Shown here one piece after another: positions 17,976 to 27,655 of a DNA stretch of 64,000 bases. Position numbers and translations under genes: made by a program. This stretch comes from JBBIQS01 sp037442205 (GTDB lineage: Bacteria; Myxococcota; Myxococcia; Myxococcales; UBA5297). The notes under the pieces are model-generated. The model was not told the DNA's origin and did not search any database. It saw only the letters and a list, made by a program, of their open reading frames with translations. The stretch spans positions 9,410 to 73,409 of the forward strand of contig JBBIQS010000036.1 of NCBI GenBank assembly GCA_037442205.1. The letters run 5' to 3'. The first letter of the stretch is position 1. Each line of letters opens with the position of its first letter.

Positions 17976-19343
17976 CTACTGAGCTCGGGGGCACGGCGCC
18001 GGCGACTGACAGCTCCCCTGGCTCGGCTTGGGCGAGGTCTGAGTGCAGTAGGCGATCCGCTGGAACTGGTTGGTGGCCAGGTAGTCGGTCTCCGCCCCGG
18101 TCCAGCCCCGATCGATCCCGTTGGAGCCGCTGTCGGTGATCAGGCTGTTGGTGAGGATCTGCCGGGTCACTTCCCGATTGGTGGCGAAGGTGAGCGCGCC
18201 GACGATCGAGCCCTTGTTGACCGCGGGCTCGGTGCCGCAGGAGAAGCCGCTGGTCTCGCTGGTGGTGCTGCCGGCGTAGGCAAAGACCGTATGGTCGAGC
18301 AGGGTTTGGGAGGTGGGCGGGGCACCGAACATGAGGCCCCGCCAATCGCCGGCCTGCGGGTTGGCGCTATCGGAGGTGAAGGTGATCGGCTCGTCGGCGG
18401 TGCCCTGGGCGATGAGCTCGCCGGTGGAGAGTCCATTGGCCCGGTTCACCTCCATGCCAAAGCCCTTCTTGAAGGTGACGGTGGTGCCGGGCTCGATGCG
18501 CAGCTGGGTCAGGCCGTTCCCGGAGGAAGCGCCCAGAGCGAGGATCACTGTCTCACCGTAGCCGCCCACCCGGTACGGCACGTTGCGCCTGTGCATCACG
18601 AGGTTGGCAACCTGGTTCGCCTGCCCGATGGTCTGATGGTCGAGCAGCACGATCCGGTCGACGGCGTTGCCCGAGTAGTCGCCGTCGGGAAGTGTGGTGA
18701 GGGCGAAGCCCCCCAGGCGCACCGGAGCCGAGGCGCTGCCGGTCACCGTCAACGCGCTCGAGCCGCCAGAGAAGGTCGCCGAGTCGTCCAGCTCGATGCC
18801 CACCGCCGAGGAGCCCTTCACCGTCAGGTGCTCGGCGAAGAGCATGGGCTCGCCGATGGTATCGACGTGGGCCCGAACCCGCAGGGCCTGCGACTGCTCC
18901 AGGTCGATCCCGGTCGAAACCCCGCCGCCCTCCAGCGTGGTCCAGGCCAGCTCGAGCGGAGGCATCACTTTGGTCCGGGCTGCGTCGATGCGAGCCCAGG
19001 GCTTGGCCGGGTCGAGGCGAGTGAAGAGGATCGGCTGGGAAGCGGTGCCGCGGGCCGCCAGCTTGCCGTCTACCACCAACTCCACCGCGTCGCCCAGCTG
19101 CACGACGGCACAGCCCTCCACCGTCACCGTGATGCCCTCGGGGATGGTGATGCTGTGGTCGAGGATGTGCGGGCTGCCGGCAGCGGTCCAGGTCTCGTCG
19201 GCCGAGGGATAGGAGTGATTGGTGCCGGGGCCGGTCGGAGCGGTGCAGGTGCTGGTCACGCCGCCGTCGGCGGGGCCAAAGTTGTCCGTGCAGCCGAAGA
19301 GCAGCGCGGAGAGCAGCAGCATACAGCAGCGGGTGCGGGACAT
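17976..19343 (-). CDS. Predicted beta-helix-like lipoprotein
   Basis: A 455-residue exported protein. The signal MSRTRCCMLLLSALLFGC ends in a lipobox (LFGC), followed by TDNFGPADGG. The rest shows recurring stretches of the type seen in right-handed parallel beta-helix (pectate-lyase/NosD-like) proteins: SITIPEGITVTVEGCAVVQL, LVVDGKLAARGTASQPILFT, LRIEPGTTVTFKKG, GELIAQGTADEPITFTSDS. Several Cys near the C-terminus may form disulfides. No catalytic residues are assignable. It faces the carboxylase operon convergently and is transcribed alone. Probably a surface protein, as many similar myxobacterial lipoproteins are; function unknown. Confidence 0.8.
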   Translation of the reverse strand: MSRTRCCMLLLSALLFGCTDNFGPADGGVTSTCTAPTGPGTNHSYPSADETWTAAGSPHILDHSITIPEGITVTVEGCAVVQLGDAVELVVDGKLAARGTASQPILFTRLDPAKPWARIDAARTKVMPPLELAWTTLEGGGVSTGIDLEQSQALRVRAHVDTIGEPMLFAEHLTVKGSSAVGIELDDSATFSGGSSALTVTGSASAPVRLGGFALTTLPDGDYSGNAVDRIVLLDHQTIGQANQVANLVMHRRNVPYRVGGYGETVILALGASSGNGLTQLRIEPGTTVTFKKGFGMEVNRANGLSTGELIAQGTADEPITFTSDSANPQAGDWRGLMFGAPPTSQTLLDHTVFAYAGSTTSETSGFSCGTEPAVNKGSIVGALTFATNREVTRQILTNSLITDSGSNGIDRGWTGAETDYLATNQFQRIAYCTQTSPKPSQGSCQSPAPCPRAQ

Positions 19344-19438
19344 CGGGAGCCCCCCTCCTTCATAAAGGAAGGGTCACCTCTACCGCGCGTGTCGATTCGA
19401 GCGCAACTGGGCGCGCGTGCGACCGGCCCTAAGAAGCG

Positions 19439-19966
19439 TCACGAAATCCGCCGAACCGTCGGTCGGGAGGCATTCGCGGAACTGCTGTGATCCAGCAGCC
19501 GCTCCACCCGCCGGCGCCGGGTCGCCGACTCCACGCCGCCGGCGACGGCGAAGGCGAGCTCCGGCCGCCCGTCCTGGCGTGCCAAGAAGATGATCCGCTC
19601 CGGTGGAGCCCGCCCCAGCCGCTCCCGCAGGGTGATCGCGCGCCGGTAGACGTCCCGATGCACCGCCTGGCTCAGGCCGTCGAGGTGCCAGCTGCGATGG
19701 TCGTGCAGGTCGTCATGCCAGTCCGCCGGGTCGACCTCGACGGTCTTGCCGACCCACTGCTTCCCCTTCGGCCAGAGCTGCTCGACCACCTCGAAGCGGG
19801 CGACGACCTTCTTGAACGGCGGGCACTTCCTGCCGCCGTTGCCGGTGGCCCGCACCGGCACCGAGGCCATGCGGGTGGACGGCTGCCCGTCGCGGACGAT
19901 CAGCACCACCTGAGACCGGGCGACCACGTCCTTGAGCTCGAGGTGATTGTGGAAGATTCGGCTCAT
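19439..19966 (-). CDS. Hypothetical protein
   Basis: A 175-residue protein of no recognised family. It begins MSRIFHNHLELKDVVARSQV, has a mixed alpha/beta N-terminal half containing KKVVARFEVVEQLWPKGK and DPADWHDDLHDHRSWH (His/Asp/Trp-rich), and a basic C-terminal end (SATRRRRVERLL). There is no signal peptide or membrane segment. The ribosome site is weak. It is downstream of the HMG-CoA lyase/enoyl-CoA hydratase pair's region on the same strand, 31 bases beyond the hydratase start-distal end, so it may be co-transcribed as the last gene. Coding status is supported by codon pattern and tight packing. Confidence 0.6.
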   Translation of the reverse strand: MSRIFHNHLELKDVVARSQVVLIVRDGQPSTRMASVPVRATGNGGRKCPPFKKVVARFEVVEQLWPKGKQWVGKTVEVDPADWHDDLHDHRSWHLDGLSQAVHRDVYRRAITLRERLGRAPPERIIFLARQDGRPELAFAVAGGVESATRRRRVERLLDHSSSANASRPTVRRIS

Positions 19967-19997
19967 GGGAATCGGCTCAACGAGGAACTAGGCATTT

Positions 19998-20774
19998 TCA
20001 TTCGCCGCGGTAATGCGGCGGCCGCTTCTCCAGGAAGGCGGCGATCCCTTCGAGGCGATCCTTGCTGGCGAGGGTTCGTTCGTAGTGCTTGTGCTCCAGC
20101 GCCAGCCCTTCGTCGAGCGGCACCTCGAGCCCTTCGTCGATCGCGTGCTTGGCGGCGGCCAGCGCCAGCGGCGCGTTGTGGGCGATGGCCCGCGCCAGCT
20201 CCAGCGCCTCCTCGCGGGCGCTCTTCCTCTCGGCCACGCGATTGACCAGCCCCAGGGCGTGGGCCTCCTCGGCGCCGACGCGGCGCGCGGTGAGGATCAG
20301 ATCCTTAGCCCGACCCGGTCCGACCAGCCGCGACAGCCGCTGGGTTCCGCCGCCGCCGGGGATGATCCCCAGCGAGGTCTCGGTCAGCCCGAGCTTGGCC
20401 TCGTAATGCGCCACCCGCAGGTCGCAGCTGAGCGCCAGCTCGGTCCCGCCGCCGAGCGCTGCGCCGTTGATCGCGGCGATGAACACCCGGTCGCTCCTCT
20501 CGATGCCTCGCAGCGCGTCGCGCAGCCCGCCGAGGAAGGCGCGCACGTCCTGCTCGGTCATCGACGAGCGCTCTTTGAGGTCGGCCCCGGCGCAGAAGGC
20601 CTGGCTGCCGGCGCCGGTGATCACCACCGCGCACAGCTGTTTGTCGCCCTCGACCCGCGCCAGGTTGGCCAACAGCTCCTTGACCATCGCCCGGCTGATG
20701 GCGTTGCGCGCCAGCTCGCGGTTGAGGGTCCAGACCTCCACCTTCTCCAGCCGCTCGACCAGGATCTCGGACAT
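19998..20774 (-). CDS. Enoyl-CoA hydratase/isomerase family protein
   Basis: A 258-residue crotonase. The CoA-binding and oxyanion blocks are AFCAGADLKERSSM and INGAALGGGTELALSCDLR; the second catalytic region TSLGIIPGGGGTQRLSRLVG supplies the usual Glu/Gly. The typical C-terminus YERTLASKDRLEGIAAFLEK is intact. The ATG at 20774 follows GGAGAAATCG; a much longer open frame reads out of phase through the HMG-CoA lyase gene and was rejected. It lies 13 bases downstream of HMG-CoA lyase, so it could be the 3-methylglutaconyl-CoA hydratase (LiuC-like) of leucine breakdown; that is inference from context. Confidence 0.93.
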   Translation of the reverse strand: MSEILVERLEKVEVWTLNRELARNAISRAMVKELLANLARVEGDKQLCAVVITGAGSQAFCAGADLKERSSMTEQDVRAFLGGLRDALRGIERSDRVFIAAINGAALGGGTELALSCDLRVAHYEAKLGLTETSLGIIPGGGGTQRLSRLVGPGRAKDLILTARRVGAEEAHALGLVNRVAERKSAREEALELARAIAHNAPLALAAAKHAIDEGLEVPLDEGLALEHKHYERTLASKDRLEGIAAFLEKRPPHYRGE

Positions 20775-20787
20775 CGATTTCTCCGCG

Positions 20788-21723
20788 TCAGGTCTGCCCG
20801 GGGACGGCCTTCTTCTGCCGCGCCCCCGACGCCGCTTTGAGGTACTTGCCGGGAAGCTCGCGGCCGACCGCCTCCTGCGCCAGCTGCCCGGCCTCGACCA
20901 ACAGCTCCAGATCCACGCCGGTCTCGATCCCCATGCCCTGGAGCATGTAGACCAGATCCTCGGTGGCCAGGTTCCCCGCCGCGCCGGGCGCGTACGGGCA
21001 GCCGCCAAGCCCGCCGACCGAGGCGTCGAAGGTGGTGATGCCCATCGACAGCCCCACCAGCACGTTGGCCAGCGCGGTGCCCCGGGTGTCGTGCATGTGC
21101 ATCGCCAGCTGCGCTGCCGGCAGCCTGGCGAGCATCCCCTCGAGGACGGCGCGGGTCTGCACCGGGGTGCCCACGCCGATGGTGTCGCCCAGCGAAACCT
21201 GGTAGCAGCCCAGGTCGACCATCCTCCGCGCAAGCTCCACCGAACGCTCCAGCGGGACCTCGCCCTCGTAGGGACAGCCCCAGACCGTCGAGACGTAGGC
21301 GCGCACCTTGAGCCCGGCGGCGAGCGCTTTCTTGGCGAGCTTGGTGTAGAGCGCCACGGCCTCGGCCACGCTCTTGTTGATGTTCTTCTTGCTGTGCGAC
21401 TCCGAGCTGGAGAGGAAGAAGGCGGCCTCGGACAGCCCGGCGTCGATCGACCGCTGCAGCCCCTGCTCGTTGGGCACCAGCGCGCTGTAGACGACCTCGG
21501 GAGAGCGCGGCAGCGCGGCGACCACCTGCTCGGCGTCGGCCAGCTGCGGAATCCAGCGCGGCGAGACGAAGCTGGTGACCTCGATCCGCTGCAGCCCGGC
21601 CTTGGCCAGCGCGGCGATCAGCGCCAGCTTGCGCTCGGTCGGAATCTGGGCGGCCTCGTTCTGCAGGCCATCCCGAGGCCCGACCTCGTAGACCACCGCG
21701 CGCTCAGGGAACGACTCGAACAT
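20788..21723 (-). CDS. mvaB: Hydroxymethylglutaryl-CoA lyase
   Basis: A 311-residue DRE-TIM-type aldolase, splitting HMG-CoA to acetyl-CoA and acetoacetate at the end of leucine degradation. Motifs: VGPRDGLQNE (metal site and catalytic Arg/Asp), ITSFVSPRW-type loop (EVTSFVSPRWIPQ), MHMHDTRGTALAN (metal-binding His pair) and GGLGGCPYAPGAAGN with the catalytic Cys. Length is normal for the bacterial enzyme. It precedes the enoyl-CoA hydratase gene by 13 bases and follows the B12-subunit gene of methylmalonyl-CoA mutase on the same strand, so all three may form one transcription unit with a repeat-containing spacer. Confidence 0.95.
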   Translation of the reverse strand: MFESFPERAVVYEVGPRDGLQNEAAQIPTERKLALIAALAKAGLQRIEVTSFVSPRWIPQLADAEQVVAALPRSPEVVYSALVPNEQGLQRSIDAGLSEAAFFLSSSESHSKKNINKSVAEAVALYTKLAKKALAAGLKVRAYVSTVWGCPYEGEVPLERSVELARRMVDLGCYQVSLGDTIGVGTPVQTRAVLEGMLARLPAAQLAMHMHDTRGTALANVLVGLSMGITTFDASVGGLGGCPYAPGAAGNLATEDLVYMLQGMGIETGVDLELLVEAGQLAQEAVGRELPGKYLKAASGARQKKAVPGQT

Positions 21724-21794
21724 CCCAACCCCTTAGTACTCAGGCGACTCTCGACTCCATTCGCCCCAAGCGCAGTCCGAGCCCGGAGCCGATC

Positions 21795-21848
21795 GTCCCT
21801 CGACTCCGCCTGTCCTGAGCCTGTCGAAGGACTCGGGGCGACCGGAGG
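21795..21848. repeat. Dispersed repeat, second copy of CCTGAGCC-GTCGAAGG type
   Basis: CCCTCGACTCCGCC, TGTCCTGAGCCTGTCGAAGG and ACTCGGGGCGACCGGAGG follow one another, matching the module at 9326-9376 base for base over most of its length and in the same order. It lies between the mutase B12-subunit and HMG-CoA lyase genes. Confidence 0.8.
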
Positions 21849-21874
21849 CCACAGCCCGAGCCACACCCGCCAGC

Positions 21875-22282
21875 CTACGCCGCCCGCTGGGCGACGTTGT
21901 CGTTGACCCAGGAGATGATCGCCTGGGTGGTGGAGCCGGGGGTGAAGATCTCGGCCACTCCCAGCTTCTTGAGCTCGGGGATGTCGCCGTCGGGGATGAT
22001 CCCGCCGCCGAAGACCAGGATGTCGGAGGCACCCTTGGCCTTGAGCAGGTCGAGCACCGCCGGGAAGAGCGTCATGTGCGCCCCGCTCATGATCGACATC
22101 CCCACCGCGTCCACGTCCTCCTGTATGGCGGCGCTGACGATCATCTCCGGGGTCTGGTGCAGCCCGGTGTAGATGACCTCGAAGCCCGCATCGCGCAGGG
22201 CGCGGGCGATGATCTTGGCCCCGCGGTCGTGGCCGTCGAGGCCGGGCTTGGCCACCAGAATTCGAACCTTGCGTTGCGTCAC
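21875..22282 (-). CDS. Methylmalonyl-CoA mutase B12-binding (small) subunit
   Basis: A 135-residue stand-alone cobalamin-binding domain. It begins KVRILVAKPGLDGHDRGAKI, where DGHDRG is the DxHxxG motif whose His ligates cobalt. The SIMSGAHMT and FGGGIIPDGD motifs bind the nucleotide tail. The size matches the C-terminal B12 domain of fused mutases, so this genome uses a split enzyme. The catalytic subunit is encoded separately at 25364-27172, on the same strand but with a sensor kinase and a plus-strand gene between. It converts (R)-methylmalonyl-CoA to succinyl-CoA together with that subunit and MeaB. Isobutyryl-CoA mutase small subunits look similar; the catalytic subunit and carboxylase context support methylmalonyl-CoA. 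Confidence 0.93.
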   Translation of the reverse strand: MTQRKVRILVAKPGLDGHDRGAKIIARALRDAGFEVIYTGLHQTPEMIVSAAIQEDVDAVGMSIMSGAHMTLFPAVLDLLKAKGASDILVFGGGIIPDGDIPELKKLGVAEIFTPGSTTQAIISWVNDNVAQRAA

Positions 22283-22385
22283 GGCAGCATCCTCGGTTTC
22301 GCGTTGACTGGCCGCACCCGCCTCAACGTCAGGCGGGCGGACAAGGCGGCGATACTACCCGAGCAGGCCGTTGACAGGGAACCAC

Positions 22386-24428
22386 TCAGGGGCCCGGCGC
22401 GGGCTCCGGCTCGGGCGGGGCCGGGGCTTCGGGCGCCTTGCCTGGCGTGGCGAGAAACTCCACCAGCCGCTCCAGGTCCACCGGCTTGCGGAAGACCGCG
22501 TGGACCGGGGCCGAGCGCATCTGCTCGTCGTCCAGGTCCCAGCCGGTGACCATGGCCACCCTGGCCGACGGCTGCAGCCGGCGCAGCTCGCGGGCGATGT
22601 CCAGCCCCGACATGTCCGGCATCAAGAGATCGACCAGGGCCACGTCGAAGGTCGCGCCGCCCCAGCGCTCGATCGCCTGCTGGCCGGTGAGGGCGGTCTC
22701 GGTCTGGTGGCCCTCGGCGGAGAGCACCTCGGCCAGCATGGCGGCGTTGTCCGGGTCGTCGTCCACCACCAGGATCCGCTGCGGCCCGGCGGCCGGGGCG
22801 GCGTGGGCCGGCTCGGCCTGGACCTCGGGGCGCGCCACCGCGAAGCACAGCACCAGCTCGACCCCGCGCTCGCCGATCGACGACTTGAGCGAGCCGCCCC
22901 AGCGCTCCAGGGCCTCGCGCGCGTTCGAGGCCGCCAGCGCCAGGCTCTCGGGGGCCTGCGGCCCCAGGAACGGCTCGAGCCAGTTCTCGCCCCCGCGCAG
23001 GGCCGCCTCCGGAGGGCGCGCCCCGCCGTCGCGGAAGCCCAGGTGCAGCTCGACCCCCGAGGCCCCGAGGCAGGAGTTGATGAACAGCGTCCCGCCGCCG
23101 CTGAGCTGGTCGCGGGCGTAGAGCAGCAGCGACACCAGGTGCTCGCGCAGCTCGACGGTGTTGGCGCGGATCGGCGGGGTCTGGGCCAGCTCGACCTCGA
23201 CCTGGATCTCGTGCTCGCCGCCGCGGCGGGCCTCCGGGCGGACCAGCACCAGCACCTCGTTGACCACCGCCGCCAGGTTGGCGCTCTCCGCCGGGCCGGC
23301 CGGCCGCTGCGACGCGAACTGCTGCAGCCGCTGCACCAGCTGGGCGATGTCGGCGACCGACCGCTCCAGCTCGGCGACCTGCTGCGGCCCGGGCCGCTCG
23401 CGCAGCAGCTGCAGCCGCAGGTGCATCGAGTTGAGCAGGTTGTTCAGGGCGTGGGCGGCCCCGGTGGCCAGCTCGCCCATGGCCTGGGAGCGCGAGCGGC
23501 GCAAGAGCCGGCTCTGCATCTCGGCCAGCTCGCGGTTGGCCAGGCGCAGCTCCTCGGCGCGCAGCACCTCGGTGGTCCGGTCGCGGGCGGTGACGATGAT
23601 CCCGCGCAGCGCCGCGCTCTCCCGCCCCGCCCGGCCGCCCGCCTCCTCCTCCTCGTGGAAGATGGGCAGCGCGCTCATCTCCAGGATCCGCTCCCTGCCT
23701 CCCGGGCGGACGCGGACGATGAGCGGCTCGGCGGCGACCCCGGTGCGGAGCATGGTCGCCGCCGGCAGCTCGGCGACGTCGAGGGGCGTGCCGTCGAGGT
23801 GGCGGGCGTCGAGGGCGGCGAAGAGCGCCCCGAAGATCGGATCGCCCAGCTGCCGGCCCAGCGCGCCCTCGAGCCCGGGCCCGAACAGCTCGTAGCTGGG
23901 CTTGGTGGCGAAGGAGAAGGTGCCGTCGGACTCGATCAGCAGGATGCCCTCGTCGAGGTTGTCGAGCAGGGTCTCGATCAGCGCCGACTCGCGGAACTCG
24001 ACCCGCTGGCCGCGCAGGTGGCGCACGTAGTCGCTGACCGCCGCCGCCGTCCCCTCGGCGATGCAGCCGGACAGGAGCGCGCTGACCTCACCCTCCATCG
24101 CCCCTGCCCGCCGAGCCCACTCGTCGCGGATCACCAGCTCCAGCACCTTGAACTCGCGGATCATGTCGCCGATGTCGCGGCGTTCCTCGAAGGCCCGGCC
24201 GCCGTAGTGGCGCACCGCCTCGCCCCACAGCCGGGCGGCGTCGTCGCCGCGCTCCAGCAGCAGCGAGGCCAGCTCGCCGACATAGGAAGGAGCCGAGCGC
24301 TTGCGCTGGTCACGGGAGAGCCCGCTGTCGAGCTCGCCCTTGAGCATGCGCGCCGCGTGGCGGGCGATGCGGTCTTCGTGCTCGGCCAGGAAGCTGCCGA
24401 GCAGTGCGGCCTCCTGCGATCCGGCCAA
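22386..24428 (-). CDS. Hybrid sensor histidine kinase with degenerate ATPase domain
   Basis: A 680-residue soluble signalling protein. Order: an RsbRD-like helical N-terminus (about 1-150), a PAS-like domain (about 155-290, from LIETLLDNLDEGILLIESDG), a dimerisation/phosphoacceptor helix with AAHALNNLLN, a HATPase-like domain (about 370-540), and a C-terminal receiver with RILVVDDDPDN, VDLLMPDMSG and FRKPVD. In the HATPase domain the N-box reads HLVSLLLYARDQL, with Tyr where the Mg-binding Asn should be, and the G-boxes are poor. A TTG at 24428 was chosen because AAGGAG lies six bases before it; a longer ATG frame to 24566 has no ribosome site and leaves almost no room for the divergent promoter. 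No membrane segment is seen. Confidence 0.82.
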   Translation of the reverse strand: MAGSQEAALLGSFLAEHEDRIARHAARMLKGELDSGLSRDQRKRSAPSYVGELASLLLERGDDAARLWGEAVRHYGGRAFEERRDIGDMIREFKVLELVIRDEWARRAGAMEGEVSALLSGCIAEGTAAAVSDYVRHLRGQRVEFRESALIETLLDNLDEGILLIESDGTFSFATKPSYELFGPGLEGALGRQLGDPIFGALFAALDARHLDGTPLDVAELPAATMLRTGVAAEPLIVRVRPGGRERILEMSALPIFHEEEEAGGRAGRESAALRGIIVTARDRTTEVLRAEELRLANRELAEMQSRLLRRSRSQAMGELATGAAHALNNLLNSMHLRLQLLRERPGPQQVAELERSVADIAQLVQRLQQFASQRPAGPAESANLAAVVNEVLVLVRPEARRGGEHEIQVEVELAQTPPIRANTVELREHLVSLLLYARDQLSGGGTLFINSCLGASGVELHLGFRDGGARPPEAALRGGENWLEPFLGPQAPESLALAASNAREALERWGGSLKSSIGERGVELVLCFAVARPEVQAEPAHAAPAAGPQRILVVDDDPDNAAMLAEVLSAEGHQTETALTGQQAIERWGGATFDVALVDLLMPDMSGLDIARELRRLQPSARVAMVTGWDLDDEQMRSAPVHAVFRKPVDLERLVEFLATPGKAPEAPAPPEPEPAPGP

Positions 24429-24577
24429 GCGCCACTCCTTGCGACGACTTTGGCCACTGGGAGCCGCGCCGAGAACCCTGGGACGGGCGATTGCCTCGAC
24501 GAGCCGAGCGGGTGCAGACCGGGCTCCCCCGCTCGCAGGGGACCTCGCGGCCTCGGCGCTGCCCATCTTGCCGATCG

Positions 24578-25303
24578 ATGGATGGAGATCTGCGCCGAGC
24601 CGAGACCGCCGCCAACGTGGCGGCGCTGATGCAGCTCTACCGGGCCGAGGTGGCCCGCGCGGACACCTGGCGCTCGCGGCTGGACGCCACCACCAACTGG
24701 GCGCTGACCACCACCGCGGCGGTGATCTCCTTCGGGCTGGGCAGCGAGAGCGCCTCGCCGGCGGTCTTCCTGGCGGGGATGTTCCTGGTGGTCAACTTCC
24801 TGGTGATCGAGGCCCGGCGCTACCGGGCCTGGGACGTCTACCTGCGCAGGGTGCGGCTGATGGAGGCCGGGCTCTACGCCCCGATGCTGCGCGGCGAGCA
24901 GGTCGAGCGCGACTCGATGCGAGAGCTGGCGAGCATGCTCTCCGCGCCGCGGATCGTGATCGCCTACTGGAGCGCCCTGGCGCAGCGGGCCAAGCGAGCC
25001 TATGCCCCGGTGTTGGTGGTGCTGTTGGTCGCCTGGATCGTGAAGCTGATCGGCCCGCGGCGGGAGCACCGGACGCTGGCGGCGATCATCGATCAGGCGC
25101 ACGTCAGCTTCGTGCCCGGGGCGCTCGTGCTGGCGATCGTCCTGACGATCTACCTGGGGCTCGGAGTGCTGATGGCCTGGAGCCTCTACAGCGCCCCGCC
25201 GGCCACCGAGCTGCGGCCGGCCCCGCGCCGCAAGCGCTCGCTCAAAGAGGCCTTCGTAAAGCGAGGTCCCTCGGCGGCCGAGCGGGCGCCGGCGGAGATG
25301 TGA
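24578..25303 (+). CDS. DUF2270-like integral membrane protein
   Basis: A 241-residue membrane protein. The soluble N-terminus MDGDLRRAETAANVAALMQL leads into LYRAEVARADTWRSRLDATTNWALT, the hallmark of the DUF2270 family. Hydrophobic segments are around residues 43-80 (two closely spaced), 143-160 and 185-210. A basic C-terminal tail follows (RRKRSLKEAFVKRG). The ATG at 24578 begins exactly where the family homology begins. It is divergent from the sensor kinase gene, with about 150 bases between if the TTG start of that gene is right. Function of the family is unknown. Confidence 0.82.
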   Translation: MDGDLRRAETAANVAALMQLYRAEVARADTWRSRLDATTNWALTTTAAVISFGLGSESASPAVFLAGMFLVVNFLVIEARRYRAWDVYLRRVRLMEAGLYAPMLRGEQVERDSMRELASMLSAPRIVIAYWSALAQRAKRAYAPVLVVLLVAWIVKLIGPRREHRTLAAIIDQAHVSFVPGALVLAIVLTIYLGLGVLMAWSLYSAPPATELRPAPRRKRSLKEAFVKRGPSAAERAPAEM

Positions 25304-25321
25304 GTGTCCCCGGCGGGCGAG

Positions 25322-25354
25322 CGCGGGTAGCCGGCGCCAGTGCCGGCTCCCGCG
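25322..25354. repeat. REP-like hairpin between convergent genes
   Basis: GCGGGTAGCCGGCGCCAGTG followed by CCGGCTCCCGCG makes an interrupted GC-rich hairpin, lying in the 60-base gap between the convergent DUF2270 and mutase genes. It is related to the other REPs only through the GCCGG stem, and may also act as a bidirectional terminator. Confidence 0.45.
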
Positions 25355-25363
25355 TCGCGGCGG

Positions 25364-27172
<1,809 letters not shown>

Positions 27173-27394
27173 CGGCTCCTCCGGGAGGCGAGAGGTTGGG
27201 AAAATGGGACGCGCAGGATCGCCTCCGACGGCACGCCGGTCAACCGCCTGCGAGACGGAGGGTCGGGCCCGGCGGCGGGCGGCCGCGAACGCCCGGGCCG
27301 GCGGCCCGCTCGCAGCAGGTCGGGGCGCGTCGAATCAATTTGTGAAGTCGTTTGCGGCGCCGGCAGGGCCCGCCTGGCGCGTCCGACAACTGCG

Positions 27395-27412
27395 ACAAAT
27401 TGTGCAATTTGT
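27395..27412. promoter_or_regulatory. AT-rich inverted repeat, possible operator
   Basis: ACAAATT-GTGC-AATTTGT: two perfect 7-base arms around four bases, in an otherwise GC-rich gap. Half of it recurs at 27338-27346 (CAATTTGTG). It may be a regulator site for the mutase gene, for the methyltransferase gene or for an RNA between them. Confidence 0.4.
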
Positions 27413-27610
27413 GCACAGTCCGATGCCTCAAAATGTCGCCTGGCGAGCGCCGGAGGGGCCCCACCCCGGGCGGGGCAGCGAAAACAGGTAGTAATGGCGC
27501 CTGGTTGAGAGGCCTCCAGAAAAGGGGCACAGGCGGGCTGGCCGGGCCCGGGATTTGAACACATGCTAACCGAGCCGAGCAGCGCGGCTAAGAGTACGGG
27601 GTGGGGACCT

Positions 27611-27652
27611 GGGCGGCTGCCTCCCAAAGCGCGAGGCAGCCGCCTCTTTTTT
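27611..27652 (+). terminator. Strong intrinsic terminator abutting a start codon
   Basis: GGCGGCTGCCTC (27612-27623) pairs perfectly with GAGGCAGCCGCC (27633-27644) around a nine-base loop, followed by TCTTTTTT. The T-run ends three bases before the methyltransferase ATG at 27656. Either an upstream RNA ends here or the gene is controlled by attenuation. Confidence 0.8.
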
Positions 27653-27655
27653 GTC

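Larger units (their letters stand above)
27173..27655. other. Intergenic region, candidate small RNA or leader
   Basis: A 483-base gap between the divergent mutase and methyltransferase genes. Open frames here look like noise. It includes a locally AT-rich segment (27330-27440) with an inverted repeat and a repeated CAATTTGTG (27338-27346 and 27405-27413), and ends in a strong plus-strand intrinsic terminator (27611-27652) directly before the methyltransferase ATG. A transcript starting near the AT-rich segment and ending at the terminator would be about 200-240 bases. I recognise no known RNA family (not tmRNA, SRP RNA, RNase P RNA or 5S by eye). Confidence 0.45.

Noticed and set aside
19998..21233. 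A 411-codon frame running through the HMG-CoA lyase gene into the enoyl-CoA hydratase gene
   Set aside because: The upstream part is out of frame with the lyase and has no motif; the hydratase begins at its own ATG (20774) with GGAGAAATCG upstream.
24428..24566. Upstream extension of the sensor kinase to an ATG at 24566
   Set aside because: No ribosome site, Arg/Ala/Pro-rich composition unlike the RsbRD-like start, and only 11 bases left to the divergent gene; TTG at 24428 has AAGGAG at ideal spacing.
27535..27575. tRNA-like 3' end on the minus strand (GTTCAAATCCCGGGCCCGG)
   Set aside because: It resembles a T loop and acceptor, but the T-arm stem does not pair and no D or anticodon arm lies upstream; at most a chance or decayed fragment.
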